The notes under the pieces are model-generated. The model ran no database searches. It was not told where the DNA came from and saw only the letters and a program-made list of their open reading frames with translations. The translations under genes and the position numbers were made by a program. Shown in pieces: positions 12,764 through 24,871 of a stretch of 64,000 nt of DNA. Positions within the stretch are counted from its first letter, which is position 1. The number at the start of each line of letters is the position of its first letter. Source of the stretch: Hanleya hanleyi (Eukaryota; Mollusca; Polyplacophora; Lepidopleurida; Hanleyidae); assembly GCA_036873755.1 (NCBI GenBank), contig JAVTVY010018751.1, positions 1 to 64,000 of the forward strand, given 5' to 3'.

Positions 12764-13460
12764 TCAGATTACGGGATGCCTGTAATTGTTTTGTACCATG
12801 GTCAAAAATGCCAAGCCTCCCATAATTCGTATTTACAGGGTGCCTGTAATTATTTTGTACCATGGTATAAGATCGCCAAACCTGCCACAATTCTCATTTA
12901 TCGGATACCGGTACCTGTAAATAATATGGTATAAAATGCCAAGCCTGCCATAATTCGTATATACGGGATGCCTGTAATTATTTTGTACCATGGTATAAAA
13001 TCGCCAAGCCTGCCATAATTCGTATTTACAGGATTCCTGTAATTCATTCAGCCATAAGTCGTAAATTTACGCCTGAAATTTATGCCTTATTATTATTTTT
13101 GATTTGGCGGGAATTGTAGATGGAAAATGGCGGATCCCTCGAGGCCGAGGTTGCCAAATCCACTGTCTAATCGCATACAGTTGATGAGAGTTCTAACCTG
13201 ATGGTGATCGACTCATCCACAGGCAAAATTCTTTACGACTGTCAAGTTCAAGTCTTATGACTTATGGCTAAATGATTTTGTACCATGGTACAAAATAATT
13301 ACAGGCATGCTGTAAATACGAATTATGGCAGGCTTGGCGATTTTATACCGTGGTACAAAATAATTACAGGCATCCTGTAAATACGAATTATGGCAGGCTT
13401 GGCATTTTATACCATGGTATATATTATTTACCTGTAGGAATCCTGTAAATGATGAATTGT
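12764..13460. repeat. Inverted cluster of ~65 bp palindromic units
   Basis: On the left (12764-13070) about four direct units each hold TTGTACCATGGTA followed by CCAAGCCTGCCATAATTCG and a CCTGTAATTA block. On the right (13250-13460) about three units are inverted. The inner edges (ATTCAGCCATAAGTCGT against ACTTATGGCTAAAT) also pair, so the whole is a foldback with a ~180 bp spacer. Each unit contains a short palindrome around CCATGG. Confidence 0.75.
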
Positions 13461-13534
13461 GGCAGGGATGGCCAACGATATAGATCATTTGACTAGGCTT
13501 GAGATATAATAATATCTGCCCTACATACATGTAG

Positions 13535-14959
13535 TATGAGGCGCCGTTTGTCACTTTCTGATTTAATCTACTGATTTATAAATATCGGGTATTTAGCTGT
13601 CGGATATATAAATATCGGGTATTTAGCAGTCGAATATATAAATCTGCAAAAAATGAGCGCGAAATAAACACCAACTTTAGTCAATTTTAAATCCTATATC
13701 AGCGAATAAAACCTGAGAAAAATTTATAAATACCTATTTTAGATTTCAAGATATATATATCTCTCGTGGTGTTATTTCTGGGATATAAATTCCTCCACAA
13801 TATATATATATATTCCTGACAAACGATTTCTTATTTATATATCCAAGGTAACGTATCTTACTGATATATAAATATTTCAAAATGTGTTGTTGGATATATA
13901 TATATCCAGCCCTCGTCTGACTCCGGATTTACAAATACTGAACTGAGAAAGTCTCACATATAGATATCCCAGTTATAGTATGCTAATGAGTTACGATACG
14001 TTTACCGCAAAACTGATGATGTCACACTAAGCCTCTTCAAGTGTACCAAGGTTCTCAATCATTCCGCAGATTCTCATGTGCGGTATTGTAAACAAGCGCT
14101 AATTTGTGGGTCATCTTTGAATATTATCGGGCAAATTCATTCAGGTACTTCTTACTTTCCCACGAGAATGATAACTTTTTTACGAGCGTTATTCGCAGCA
14201 GCACAGAATTTATAGAAAGCTATTATTAGTATTCATTATGTCTTGCCCACGGATCACAAGGACTTTGTCACCTGAAACACGAAATAGACCAGGAGTGAGT
14301 GATGTACCCGCTCAAAGATATCCTGATGAGGTTGGTTTTGGCGCAATCGCCCGCAAAACAGCGGCAGTCACACGCGCGGTCAAGTCCTCTTCCGACGACA
14401 TTCCGATGCGTTGTCAGCTTAGGATATTTCCACTCGAGATACTATGATCTAAAGCAACACCAAAACCGATGACGTCATCGGTTTTCGAGACTCATCAGCA
14501 TACTATTAGCATACTAAACATGGGATATCTATATATGAGACTTTCTCAGCTCAGTATTTGTAAATCCGGAGTTAGACGAGGGCTGTATATATATATATCC
14601 AACAACACATTTTGAAATATTTATATATCAGTAAGATACGTTACCTCGGATATATAAATAAAAAATCGTTTTTCAGTAATATATATATATATATTGTGGA
14701 GAAATTTATATCCCAGAAATAACACAACGAGAGATATATATATCTTGAAATCTAAAATAGGTATTTATAAATTTTTCTCGGATTTTATTCACTGATATAG
14801 GATTTAAAATTGACTAAAGTTGGTGTTTATTTCACGCTCATTTTTTGCAGATTTATATATCCGACTGCTAAATACCCGATATTTATATATCCGACGGCTA
14901 AATACCCGATATTTATAAATCAGTAGATTAAATCAGAAAGTGACAAACGGCGCCTCATA
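13535..14959. mobile_element. Non-autonomous element with 470-490 bp inverted repeats
   Basis: The left arm starts TATGAGGCGCCGTTTG and the right arm ends with its complement. Pairing runs inward to about 14025 and back from about 14466, with scattered mismatches. Both ends are flanked by ATGTAG (13529-13534 and 14960-14965), a likely 6 bp target duplication. The arms are rich in TATATA and repeat a module AAATATCGGGTATTTAG. The 440 bp centre includes an open frame (14238-14447, 69 residues) with no recognised domain. No transposase is present. Confidence 0.85.
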
Positions 14960-14965
14960 ATGTAG

Positions 14966-17083
14966 TGACCTTTATGATGTACAAACGGTCACAATATAAA
15001 ATATTCTAAATACATGTACCTTTATTCTGCACTTAATTTCCTGAATTGAATTGAGTATAGCTATAAGCTTATATCTGCTACGGTAATTATACAGATCTGA
15101 CAGGGGACCTAATTTGCATCAAAAGTTTCTCCCAACTGATATTAAAGCGTGTACACCTGTGTGTGTGTGGCCAGAGGGAATTGAAAGCTCTGATAATTCA
15201 GTCAGGTTTAAATATTCTCTTGTATTAAAAGTGGTGAGCTATATGTGTAACCACAGATCAGCAGTTAACCCTTCAACCACACCTGACAGGCTGCACACCT
15301 GGAGGACGACCTTCATCCATGGTGGAGTGAAGCAGAGCAATAGGAGTAAAATCCAGATTTTCCTTATTATGTAAGTTAAATAACTGGTCTGTTAAAATTA
15401 AATCCATTGAAGTGTCTATTTGATCATCATCTTGTAGCTAGGAGATTTGGGGCAGGTGGACAGATTAGTATTTTTAGTGTGGCTCATAGTAGGGTATTAC
15501 TTAAAAAAAATATGGTAATTTTCCTAATTATTTGCGAAATGGTGATGAGATTTGAAACTCCAAAAATATGCAACTTTCAAATTAATATTCAGGCCAATTC
15601 TGGAAAAATGGACATGTTCGATTTATTTGTGACGACGGTAACTTGGTGCAATCTTGAGCCAAAATGGCGGATTGTTTCATATTACAACCGAGATAAATAA
15701 AAGCAGGGATGCATGCCTAACTATATGAGCCAGTCTTGCACATCTACACTGTGGAAAACGTCAATGAATGTAAAATACTGAGGAGGCATATTGTACAGTA
15801 ATTATATAAACTGAGCACTGTAATTACTGGAAATGAGTGGGATAAAGACTCGGGACCTTACTTTATGATGTCCCTGTTCAGTGTTAAAACTATAGCCTCC
15901 CCGTCCAATTATATACACCTGGTATAATATTTTCTCCTAGCCAGGTTCGACATGTGTAACAGTTTTAACCCGTTTAAAAATACTGAAATCTACAACAGTT
16001 TAGTTCATTTTCTAACATCACTGGCATAAAGCATATCACAATAGTGAAATCAAATCTCAATTGACTAGTTATGAGAGAAATTTGCGGTTTTGTTGCTCAG
16101 AGGATGTGCATATTGCCCATGCTTGTCATTGACAGTGAGTTTGCAGGACATCAAGCATGTCAAGAGAATGGCCCTCCTGGAATTATCTCCCTTCTTGCCA
16201 GTGCCATGGAATTTTATTTCGCGCGAACACCTGCACCACCTTGGTCAGGCAGGGTTCACTTTTCCATGGAAATCTGATTCGGGATTTCCGTCAGCACTCC
16301 CGTAAAATAATTTATGGGAATTAATCCAACAGATTCCTGTAAAATTTTATCAATCTGTACAGAAATGATAGCTCTGTGGATTCCCGTGGATTCCTGCAGA
16401 GCTGGATTGCGAGAATCTGTTTGAATTGTGAGCGAGTAAATACGATTTAACGTCGCTTTCAACTATATTTCAGTTATATTACGACGTTGGGTCCTATTCC
16501 CTTTCACACCCGGGAACCACACGGGAGGCCCGGGGTCCTATTCCTTAACCCAGGAACCCCACGGGTGCCTCAGTTAGTCGCCTCTTTCAACAAGCTGTCC
16601 GAGGAGCTGAGGCCTATTCTTACCATGACCTGCGGTGTGCACAACGACATCCCAGGTCAATCCCCGAAAGTTTGGATTGTGATGAAAAGCCAGGCCTGTC
16701 ACCTGGGAATGACATTCATGTCAATTTAAATAGTGACTATATAAATGTAGAGTATACATGTACATGTATGTTAACAATAGACACAATCATGACTTTATAC
16801 GTAACAGATTCAACATGAATCAAGGCTATAATCCACCAATAGTAAATCTGAATGGATTAGATTTTCACTCTGTCTAGACCTGTGCCCACCAGTTTATCTG
16901 TATACATATGAATTAACAAACATAACATGGTAACATACTAGACCACTGTTATTATACAATATGTTAGTTCCTTCTGGCTGGATTGTTTTCAGGTGCTACA
17001 TAAGGTGACCCATGGCCTATATTTTAGCTCGCTCCTGGGATTGATGTGGAGGTATCCTGTATTATAACCAGTTAAATTACATC
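14966..17083. other. Upstream region of the carrier gene, no exon recognised
   Basis: No coding exon recognised. A pair of imperfect 45 bp direct repeats built on GGGTCCTATTCC and CCCACGGG-like words lies at about 16491-16570. The 5' UTR and promoter of the carrier gene are probably here or just before 17084, but I cannot place them. Confidence 0.3.
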
Positions 17084-17132
17084 ATGCCTGAGCCAAGTCT
17101 GCTACATGATTATATTGCTGGTGCTGTAGGGG
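17084..17132 (+). CDS. Carrier exon 1 (start)
   Basis: ATG at 17084, reads MPEPSLLHDYIAGAVG and ends in phase 1 before GTAAGT at 17133. It encodes the start of transmembrane helix 1. An upstream non-coding exon cannot be excluded. Confidence 0.85.
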
Positions 17133-20100
17133 GTAAGTTGGTCACTGTGTAAAACGTCCCTTAAATCCTCTCCATAATGTTCTCTGTCTGCAATATGGAA
17201 AATATTTGCATATGTATCAAATTTCTCTGGTAAGAATTTTGTTCAGTTTTAATAGCATTGATTTATGTAAATTATGGATATAGAATGTTTTATGTATAAA
17301 GTAGTCAGTACATTAACACATCAATTAGCATGGTAATAAAGAGGAATAACTTTGATAACAATTGGAGCTGCGAGCAGCAGCTAGCTGGTCAGGGACCTGG
17401 TCTTTGTCCTTCAGCCAAGGATCATGTACACAGGCCACCACTCAACTCCTCTTAGTTAGTCTCTAAATCAGCCAGCGTGTTTTTCTGGGTGTTATTCAGA
17501 ACAGCGCCCTCTGGTTTCGCGGAGATGGACTAATGATGTCATCATTTAGGTCTTGCTCAGATGGTTCAATATCCCAGATATCTAGTCCCAATTCCTCTCA
17601 GAAGTCTCAGTCTGTTATTCTGTGTGTTATTCAGAAAAGCGCCCCATTGTGTCGTGGAGTAGAACTAATTATGTCATCTTGCCGATCTTGCCGAGATGAT
17701 TTGATATATGACAATTTCAAGTCGATCGGCTTGGTGGCAGAGGAGATGAACTTCGAAGCAGAGCTTATTGTAGCCATAATGGGAGCCCGTAATATGCCTG
17801 TTGTAGCTATATAGCAGAACTCCAGACTGTCTGATGTTGTCATGGCCTCTTTGGTGACAGCACATGGCTATAACTGTATATTTCGTAACTTTCGAAGATC
17901 TCCACCAATATCCGTTACTTGAAAATCTGACCATTACGCCAATCACCAGTATTTGCTTTCAGTGCAACGGCAGACTAGAAATCTGTAGCTAGATCAGGGT
18001 TCAGAATAAGTCCTTGCAAAATTTGTAACATTTTTACAAACTTCAAGATGGCAGCTAATCCGTTACTTGAAAATCTGACCATTTTGATTGGTCGATGGCG
18101 GCCCTCTTGTTTCCAGGAGCAATAGACCCTACTGAAAAATTGATGACCCTGGCCCATAGAACACATATGCCAAGTTGATCGGTTTAGTGGTTCCTCCAGA
18201 TAAGAGTTTGAAGGTTTTGAGCTTTTTCCAAGATGGCCACCACACAATCTGACCAATCAGAGCCCACTTGTAATATACCCCTCTCCAACTATCAGCTGAC
18301 CAAGTTTCAAGTTTGTGGGCCAAGCTGTTATGGAGATATCGTGGATACAAAATCTGGTAGATAAAAGAAGAATAATAATAATAGTGAATCTGAACGATTT
18401 CAAGTGGGGACCTTGGTCCTTGACCTGGTCCCCTAATTTCATTAATCAAGGTTTATTTTGATTTGTATCAGGTTGTGCTGGACTGGTTGTTGGTCACCCA
18501 TTTGACACAACAAAGGTATGTACCATTTGTATCCGAGTTTGTACTGTTTGACTTATCAGTATGATACATATATGCTTATATCATTCCACAAAGAGTATGC
18601 AATTTTGGTACATGGTATATTCCTTAATCCAACAATCTAATGTGTAATTGACATAGAGGATATATGCTACTTGATGAAGTAGAAATATTTTATTTCATAT
18701 ATAATATCCATTTTACAAAAGTATCAATATAACACAAAGTATGTACACAAATTATATTTCATTTGACACAACACTACAGTAGGCCTATGTTCCATTGGAC
18801 AGCACATAGTATATTTCATGTTATAATGTGTGTAGCCTACCAGTTGACACAAAATATATACCATTTGTATATTTCATTTGATACAAAGTATATTGCCTTC
18901 GACACCCAGTCTATGACAGTTTATACCATTTGCCACAAAGTATTCCATTTCCATTTCGCACAAAGTTTCGCATACTGGTAGTCTCTGTTCGACACAATAG
19001 TAGACTTATATTTCATTTGATAAATCCTATTATTTGAGTGTATATATAGGCCTATGTTCATTTACTGACATGCATGTTTCTTGTTCCTACTCTCATATAA
19101 AGGTGCAGTTACAAGTCCAAGCTGCCCAGAATCGCTATTCAGGAACATGGGATTGTATAAAGAATGTACAGAAACAGGGGATGGTTAGTGCCTTCACCTC
19201 GAGCAATTTTACCTGAAGGGTATTGTCATCGACAGCATCGTCTGGCTGTCTGGCTGGCTGTCTTTCCATCTTTTTTTTGTGGACACAAGATCTCAAGAGG
19301 GATTATAGCCAGGCATTTTAAAGTCATACCACATATGTACTGGTGATGGGTCAGAAGGCTATCTGGAATGACTGACCTTCACCATGGTCAAATTCAAGTA
19401 TTTGCAATAGTTTTTGAAGTATCAAAGCTTGGGTCTCCAAATTCATATTACATATGCAACTTACGATTGACTATATTCCAGTTGACTGACCCTGATCAAT
19501 TTTATCAAGGTCATATGCTGTTCATTATGGTAGGCTTTCCAAAGTAATACTATGTATACATCTGGTAATTGTCCAAGTGTATTGAAGATGACTGAAGTTG
19601 AACTATTTTGTTCAGGTCAGATACTATTGTGTATGATATTTCATGAAGGATTATATCTACATTGTCCACATTTATACCACATCTGCAACTGATAATGGAT
19701 CTGGATCTGTTGAATATGATTGACCTTGACCTATTTCCTAAAGGTCAGATTCTCTTGGTTAAGTCGAAGATCTCTGAATTCATGTTTCACATGCAATAAG
19801 TTAGAGTAGACCAGACACTCTTTGAAGATCACAGATCTTGATCTATATTTCCAAGATCAAATTACTTGATTGCAGTATGCAGAGCTACACGGAAGAGTAT
19901 ATTTAGAAATAGGAATTTGATAATTAATGATCTATCAGAACCTCGAGCAGTGCAAATTTTTTCTCCACAATTAAGGCCTTGGCAAAACCTGACATGGCCC
20001 AATATCCCAATCTAGCCCCAGAACTCACTTTAGCTGCGAAAACTGACCTCTGGCCTAGTGGATTTCTGAGAGCAGAAACGGAAATGTCGCACTTGTTTGT

Positions 20101-23100
20101 TTACTTTCTTATTTATTCTAATTTTTATATGTTTTGTACTCTGTCCCAAATGGGATGCTCAATGCAATAAAGAATCTTATCTTATGCACACAATTAATTT
20201 TCGGCTGAACCAATCTCGCATTCATCTATTTCCGTATTGGCGGAAATTAGCCCAGTTGCTGAGTTCTGGTGATAGATTGCTATTATTCAACTAAACATAG
20301 AAATAGTTTTGTATAATTTGAATGAGTTATGTTCGTTTGGTTAAAATTAACTGAATTTCACAATAAAATGCACCAGGATCTCTCGATTATCAAAGGCACT
20401 ATTTCTTAGCCGGCTCACTGCGTGATCGTCATACGCTCCCCACCAGTGGGGATTTGTGCGTTCTATGTGAGAGGCTTGTTCCGCCAATACGGAAATAGCC
20501 GAACGTGAGATTGCCAATATCCTATGTATACAGTCAGCCCTGTTGGATCACATTTTTGTGGACCTGATTGTCGAAAGTTCTAAAAATACATCTTATGCAA
20601 TGCATGTTTGCCGAGTGTAGACAATAACCAATAGCCGACTATTCTGTCAATTTGGAACCTTTCATGAAGTACATATCATGTTATGTCACTCTGGACAAGT
20701 TATTCATATTAAATCACGATAGACAAGATCATTTGAATTGTTTATTAGTTTTGAACTAAGTGTACTCCATTGTACATGTAAAACAAAATTCCAAAGAATA
20801 GACAAATTTAAGATCTGGAACTTTGGCCTCTGGCTTATCAATAAATGCCAGTTATTCCTGGGTGCAAAGAAAATTGAAGAAAATAACACCTGAAATGTTA
20901 GTCTTTCAAGATTCTCAGAGCCATAATAATTTTGAAAAAAATGTTAACCTTTTCCGATAGCTTGACCTGAACTTATCGTATCTCAGGTATAGTGTGGAGA
21001 ATTATTTACATGTAGAGGCCCCTCCAACATGCTTAACAAGAGGAATTCAATCCAACACAAATAAGTATGGTGTTAATTTTATGATGTATAACTGAGTTTG
21101 TCCATTTTGTTACTCCTTCACATGCAGGCACGAGGGTTTTACCGGGGTATGTCTTGGCCGTTATTCTCATACGGTGCTGTAAACTCTGTGTTCTTTGGTG
21201 TTTACGGGAACAGTCTGAACTTCATCCGCCGTCACAGTGGCAGCAACAGGGAGGTGAAGGCCCATTACTGGGAGATCTACCTGGCAGGGTGCCTGGGTGG
21301 TGCTGCACAACTGGTCATTGCTTGTCCAATTGACCTGGTCAAAGTTGTTTTACAATCCCAGATTCCACATGGAGTCCAAGGTGAGTTTATCAGGCATGAT
21401 AATCAAATATAATGACATTTCATAACGCCAATACACTGAATCTCTATGAGTGCTCCCAGCTCCACCTTTTAGTGCACGGATCATCCTTCCACATTATTTC
21501 AATATATATATCCTGCAATGCCCACCCACATCAATTTCAACCCCTTTGATCATATGTTGATTAGAACTGTTAGTATCAACTTTCCGCATACTCCAATATT
21601 ACACACTTCTCGTGCATCTCTTCTGTTCTTTGTTGATGGCTATTGTGATTGTTGCTGAAGTGGATGTCTCTCTCTGTATTTGTTATGGCATGGTCATTGT
21701 GTTCATCTGTTGTGTTTCTATGTCCCTGTGAATGTAGGCAAGACATATTGTACCTGTCCATCCATGCGTCCAACAATTTTATTGTTACAGCATGGTTACA
21801 CTATAACTATTCAACATACCCTGGTCAAATTTTTACCTCTTTTCATAGATTTAACTCTTTTCATTAGATTTTCGGGCTGTTGGTTATCGCAGATTTAGAG
21901 AGTTTTCATTTTGAACATTGAAATTTTGATGAAACCTTGTTATCAGGATCATATCTATATTATGAATGCCAGCTGCAGCTAGAATTAGTTGTCTTTGTAC
22001 TCAGGTTTTTTAGACTGACCTGAGCCCATTTGCTGGTCTATTGCAGCCACTGCCACCCACACCTACAGAGGGCCTTTAGAGGTGGCCATGACAATCTTAC
22101 GAGAGAACGGAGTGCGGGGGATGTACCGTGGTGTGACTATCCAGGCCATGAGAGATCTTCCTGCTAGTGGCACTTATTTCTTTTTGTTTGAATGGCTTAA
22201 CCACCTAAGCAGGATCCATCTCCCTACTGTGCCCGAAACCATATTTCACTTTTTCTCAGGGGGCTGTGCTGGAGTTGTGTCTTGGATGATAATTTTGCCC
22301 TTTGACGTGGTGAAAAGTCGCTATCAGGCAGATGAAGTTGACAAACGTTACAGGAGTGTCATTCACTGTGCAGCACAAAGTTATAAGGAAGAAGGGATTG
22401 CTGTGTTTTTTAGGGGAATGCTGGCAATGTCTGTCAGAGCATTCCCCGTCAATGCTGTCATCTTGGGCGTATATGGCTACTGTATAAAGCTGTTCAATGA
22501 AGGCCTTCCATGGTAGTCTGATTTCCACTGGTGGAAGGGTCACAGATAATAGATGATGTAGGACTTTTCCTGCACATGTATCTTCATGGTCCCAGGGCGA
22601 GGTCAATGCAAGAGATGTAGACTGCAGCAATCCCCAGATCCCATGAGCTCCACCATTCCTTACTGGAACATAAAATCTTTGAATGATGAACACAATAATG
22701 ATGGCCATACAGGTATCTCCTCATGTTTAGGTTCTGGCTGCATACAACAATGCAATGGGCCAGGTAACTTGGGATGGTCATTGGAACCAGGACTGCACAC
22801 AGGTGTTTGCAATTTAGCTGATGAAAATCATTCTCATGGCATCACATCATTTTTTTCCTGCTGTCAGAGATACCCTCTCATTACACTGGAGTTTAAATCG
22901 CGGCATGCGGCTTTCATGTAATAATTTAGCATAAATCTTGTTAATTCTTGTACAAGTTATACTGGATGTATTTCCTATATGTCTCATATGCAGATACATG
23001 CTCCCTGTGTCTATCGATACAAACTTAATGCGCCTGCGCGCTGTGCTTTTCTGCACACTGCAGTCAGAGGGTGTTACACTGACAGTAAAGGAGGTCACAA

Positions 23101-24871
23101 ACTCTGATGATGAGAGAATGATGAAGATGGGTGGTCATACAATTGAGACATTGTTGGCAAATACAACTCACATTCATTACTAGCTAAGCTTATGTGCTGT
23201 TTGTACGGTAAATGAAAATCCGAGGGGTTCAAGTCCCCCAACGTTGAAACAATTGATTTGACTTTGAACCGTAACTTTCAGTACCCAGCATGCAGAGCAA
23301 TCCGAAGTGAGATCCAGTGGCAACGTACCCACAATTACCAAATTTTTCCTAATGCGGCCAGAATTTTAACTTGGCCCGCAGGTGGCGCCACCTATAGGCA
23401 GATTGGCGTGAAAAACAATCCCAAGCGAGATATTGAGGTGAGGTGCCCACATACCAAATTTAAGAAGAAACCATTCAGTTTTGCAAAAGTTACTGTCCGA
23501 AAACTTTAAAACTTTAACTGACCCCCGGTGGCGCCACCTATAAGCGAAGTGGCGTCAAAAACAATTTCAAGTGAGATATTGAGGAGAGGTACCCATATAC
23601 CAAATTTGAAAAGAAAAGATATTGTCCGGAAACAAAATTTTAACTTTGCCCCCAGGTGGCGCCGCCTGTAGGCGGATCGGTGCGAAAAACAATCCCAAGC
23701 AAGATCTTGAAAAGAATCCGTTCAGTTTTTCTAAAGTTATTGTCTGGAAACGAAACATTTAACTTTGGCCCCAAGTGGCGCCACCTAAAGGCAGATAGGT
23801 GCGAAAAACAATCCCACGCGAGATCTTGAGGCGAGGTACCCATACACCAAAATTGGAAAGAATCTATTCAGTTTTTCAAAAGTTATTGTCCGGAAATAAA
23901 TTTTAATTCTGCCCCCAGGTGGCGCCACCTAAAAGCCGATCGGCACGAAAAACAATCCTAAGTGAGATGTTTAAGCGAGGTACCCACACACCAAATTTGA
24001 AAAGAATCTGTTCAGTTTTTCTAAAGTTATTGTCCAGAAACGAAATTTTAACTTTGCCCCCAGGTGGCACCACCTATGGGCGGATCGGTGCAAAAAACAA
24101 TCCCAAGCAAGATTTTGGGGTGGGGTACCCACAACCCAAATCTGAAAGGAATCCGTTCAGTTTTTCAGAAGTTATTGTCCGGAAACAAACTCGGACGGAC
24201 GCACGGACCGACGGACGGATGCACGGACGGACGCCAATACTATAGTCCCCCTTTAGCCCTTCGGGCGTTGGGGGACAATGACTGAGAAAGGACTGAGTGA
24301 CAAAGATGCTGTCATTCAAACCCATTCAGTGCAATACTTTGCAATATTTTCAGGAGACGTACAGAAGTCACAAAGTAAACTGCTTGTAAAGGGCAGGCCC
24401 TCCTCATCTCTATACTACAAAGGCCCGTGGACATGTGCCATGGACATTGTTCGGAAACGTGGACCTGGGACCTTGTACCGTGGTATGGTGGCCATGGCAT
24501 ATCGTGATGTGCCAACATTTGGCATCTACACACTGTCATATGATGTTATCTTCAGGATGCTCACTCGTAGTACTTGGTTGGACAGACACGGGGTAGTGGC
24601 CAGTTTGATAGCTGGGGGAATAGCTGGGATCTGTACCTGGTTTCCTGTCATACCATTTGATGCTGCCAAAAGCAGACTTCAGGCAGATGTACATAACAGG
24701 CAATATAAAGGTTTGTTTGATTGTACGCTGAAGAATTACCAGAGGGATGGTATACAGGCCCTATTTCGTGGAGGACTGCTTATATGTGTTCGTGCATTCA
24801 TAGCAAATGCTGCGATATTCCTGTTCTATTCACAAACGATGAAACATCTGGGAACCATTTCACATGGCTAA
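17084..24871 (+). CDS. SLC25 mitochondrial carrier, SLC25A45/47/48-like, alternative last exons
   Basis: Spliced gene of the solute carrier 25 family, inner-membrane transporters made of three ~100-residue repeats. Exons 17084-17132, 18472-18515, 19103-19183 and 21128-21380 are followed by one of two terminal exons, 22047-22516 or 24354-24871. All junctions are GT-AG with matching phases. The three PX(D/E)XX(K/R) signatures are HPFDTTK, CPIDLVK and, in the last exons, LPFDVVK or IPFDAAK. Isoform lengths are 298 and 314 residues, normal for the family. The start MPEPSLLHDYIAGAVGG, short first repeat and HPFDTTKVQLQ resemble the SLC25A45/47/48 branch; which member, and the substrate, cannot be decided by eye. 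Introns contain only repeats. Confidence 0.9.
17370..18440. repeat. Interspersed element in carrier intron 1
   Basis: The ends read AGCTGGTCAGGGACCTGG (near 17380) and GGACCTTGGTCCTTGACC (near 18408), an imperfect inverted pair, with an AATAATAATAATAG tract just inside the right end. CCGTTACTTGAAAATCTGACC occurs twice (near 17911 and 18060). No coding. Probably a non-autonomous dispersed repeat; boundaries are approximate. Confidence 0.4.
18472..18515 (+). CDS. Carrier exon 2, first PX[DE]XX[KR] motif
   Basis: Acceptor TTTGTATCAG, donor GTATGT. The 44-base exon completes a Gly codon and encodes CAGLVVGHPFDTTK. The HPFDTTK signature forms the first matrix-side salt-bridge segment of the carrier. 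Confidence 0.9.
18720..19025 (+). repeat. Degenerate repeats resembling the exon 2 donor border
   Basis: Copies such as CATTTGACACAACACTACAG (18768), TTGACACAAAATATATACC (18843) and TACCATTTGCCACAAAG (18922) echo the exon 2 end plus donor at 18499-18530 (TTTGACACAACAAAG, GTATGTACCATTTG). They carry no long open frame. Confidence 0.5.
19103..19183 (+). CDS. Carrier exon 3
   Basis: 81 bases, phase 0 to phase 0, acceptor CATATAAAG and donor GTTAGT. It encodes VQLQVQAAQ through VQKQGM, the matrix helix and loop after the first signature. Confidence 0.88.
19300..19890. repeat. Degenerate ~120 bp direct repeats in intron 3
   Basis: Successive blocks share the pattern CATACCACAT(A/C)TG, a stretch like TGATGGGTC or TAATGGATC, then GA(A/C)TGACCTT and an AGGTCA-like word. 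Units are about 110-130 bp and diverged. No coding content. Confidence 0.45.
21128..21380 (+). CDS. Carrier exon 4, second signature motif
   Basis: Acceptor CACATGCAG, donor GTGAGT at 21381. Encodes ARGFYRGMSWPLFSYGAVN through to CPIDLVKVVLQSQIPHGVQ and ends in phase 1. It completes repeat 1 and holds the first helix and signature of repeat 2. The phase-1 donor fits both downstream terminal exons. Confidence 0.92.
22047..22516 (+). CDS. Carrier terminal exon 5a
   Basis: Acceptor GGTCTATTGCAG; the first two bases complete the Gly/Ala codon from exon 4. Encodes the end of repeat 2 (RENGVRGMYRG, RDLPASGTYFF) and all of repeat 3 with LPFDVVKSRYQAD and RAFPVNAV, then stop TAG at 22514-22516. With exons 1-4 it makes a 298-residue carrier. 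Confidence 0.92.
22517..23232 (+). other. 3' flank of exon 5a with a block repeated downstream
   Basis: Probably 3' UTR and flank. The stretch 22960-23130 (TATACTGGATGT, then GCAGTCAGAGGGTGTTACAC, then GATGAGAGAATGA) matches 28198-28345 in order and orientation, beyond the second terminal exon. This suggests a duplicated segment that includes the terminal exon. No further exon is seen. Confidence 0.5.
23233..24276. mobile_element. Element of six ~145 bp units with 11 bp inverted ends
   Basis: The ends are GTCCCCCAACG (23233-23243) and CGTTGGGGGAC (24266-24276), an exact inverted pair. The interior (about 23350-24190) has six direct units containing CCCCCAGGTGGCGCCACCTA and CGAAAAACAATCCCAAGC. 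Next come a GGACGGACG-rich tract and a small hairpin AGCCCTTCGGGCG at the right end. No gene. It sits between the two alternative terminal exons of the carrier. Confidence 0.7.
24354..24871 (+). CDS. Carrier alternative terminal exon 5b
   Basis: Acceptor GCAATATTTTCAG. Read in the phase supplied by exon 4 it is open for 172 codons to TAA 24869-24871. It repeats the content of exon 5a in diverged form: RKRGPGTLYRGMVAMAYRD, IPFDAAKSRLQAD and VRAFIANAA. No matching first-half carrier exons lie between 22517 and 24353, so it cannot by itself form a carrier here. It is best read as a second terminal exon of the same gene (314-residue product). RNA evidence would be needed to prove splicing. Confidence 0.85.

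Noticed and set aside
14238..14447. 69-residue frame in the centre of the long-arm element as a transposase remnant
   Set aside because: Too short, with no catalytic motif or zinc-finger pattern.
24278..24353. ATG at 24278 as the start of an independent gene for exon 5b
   Set aside because: The sequence before 24354 is the repeat element's flank plus an intron-like pyrimidine stretch with a good acceptor, and a half-carrier without its first repeat would not make a normal SLC25 protein.
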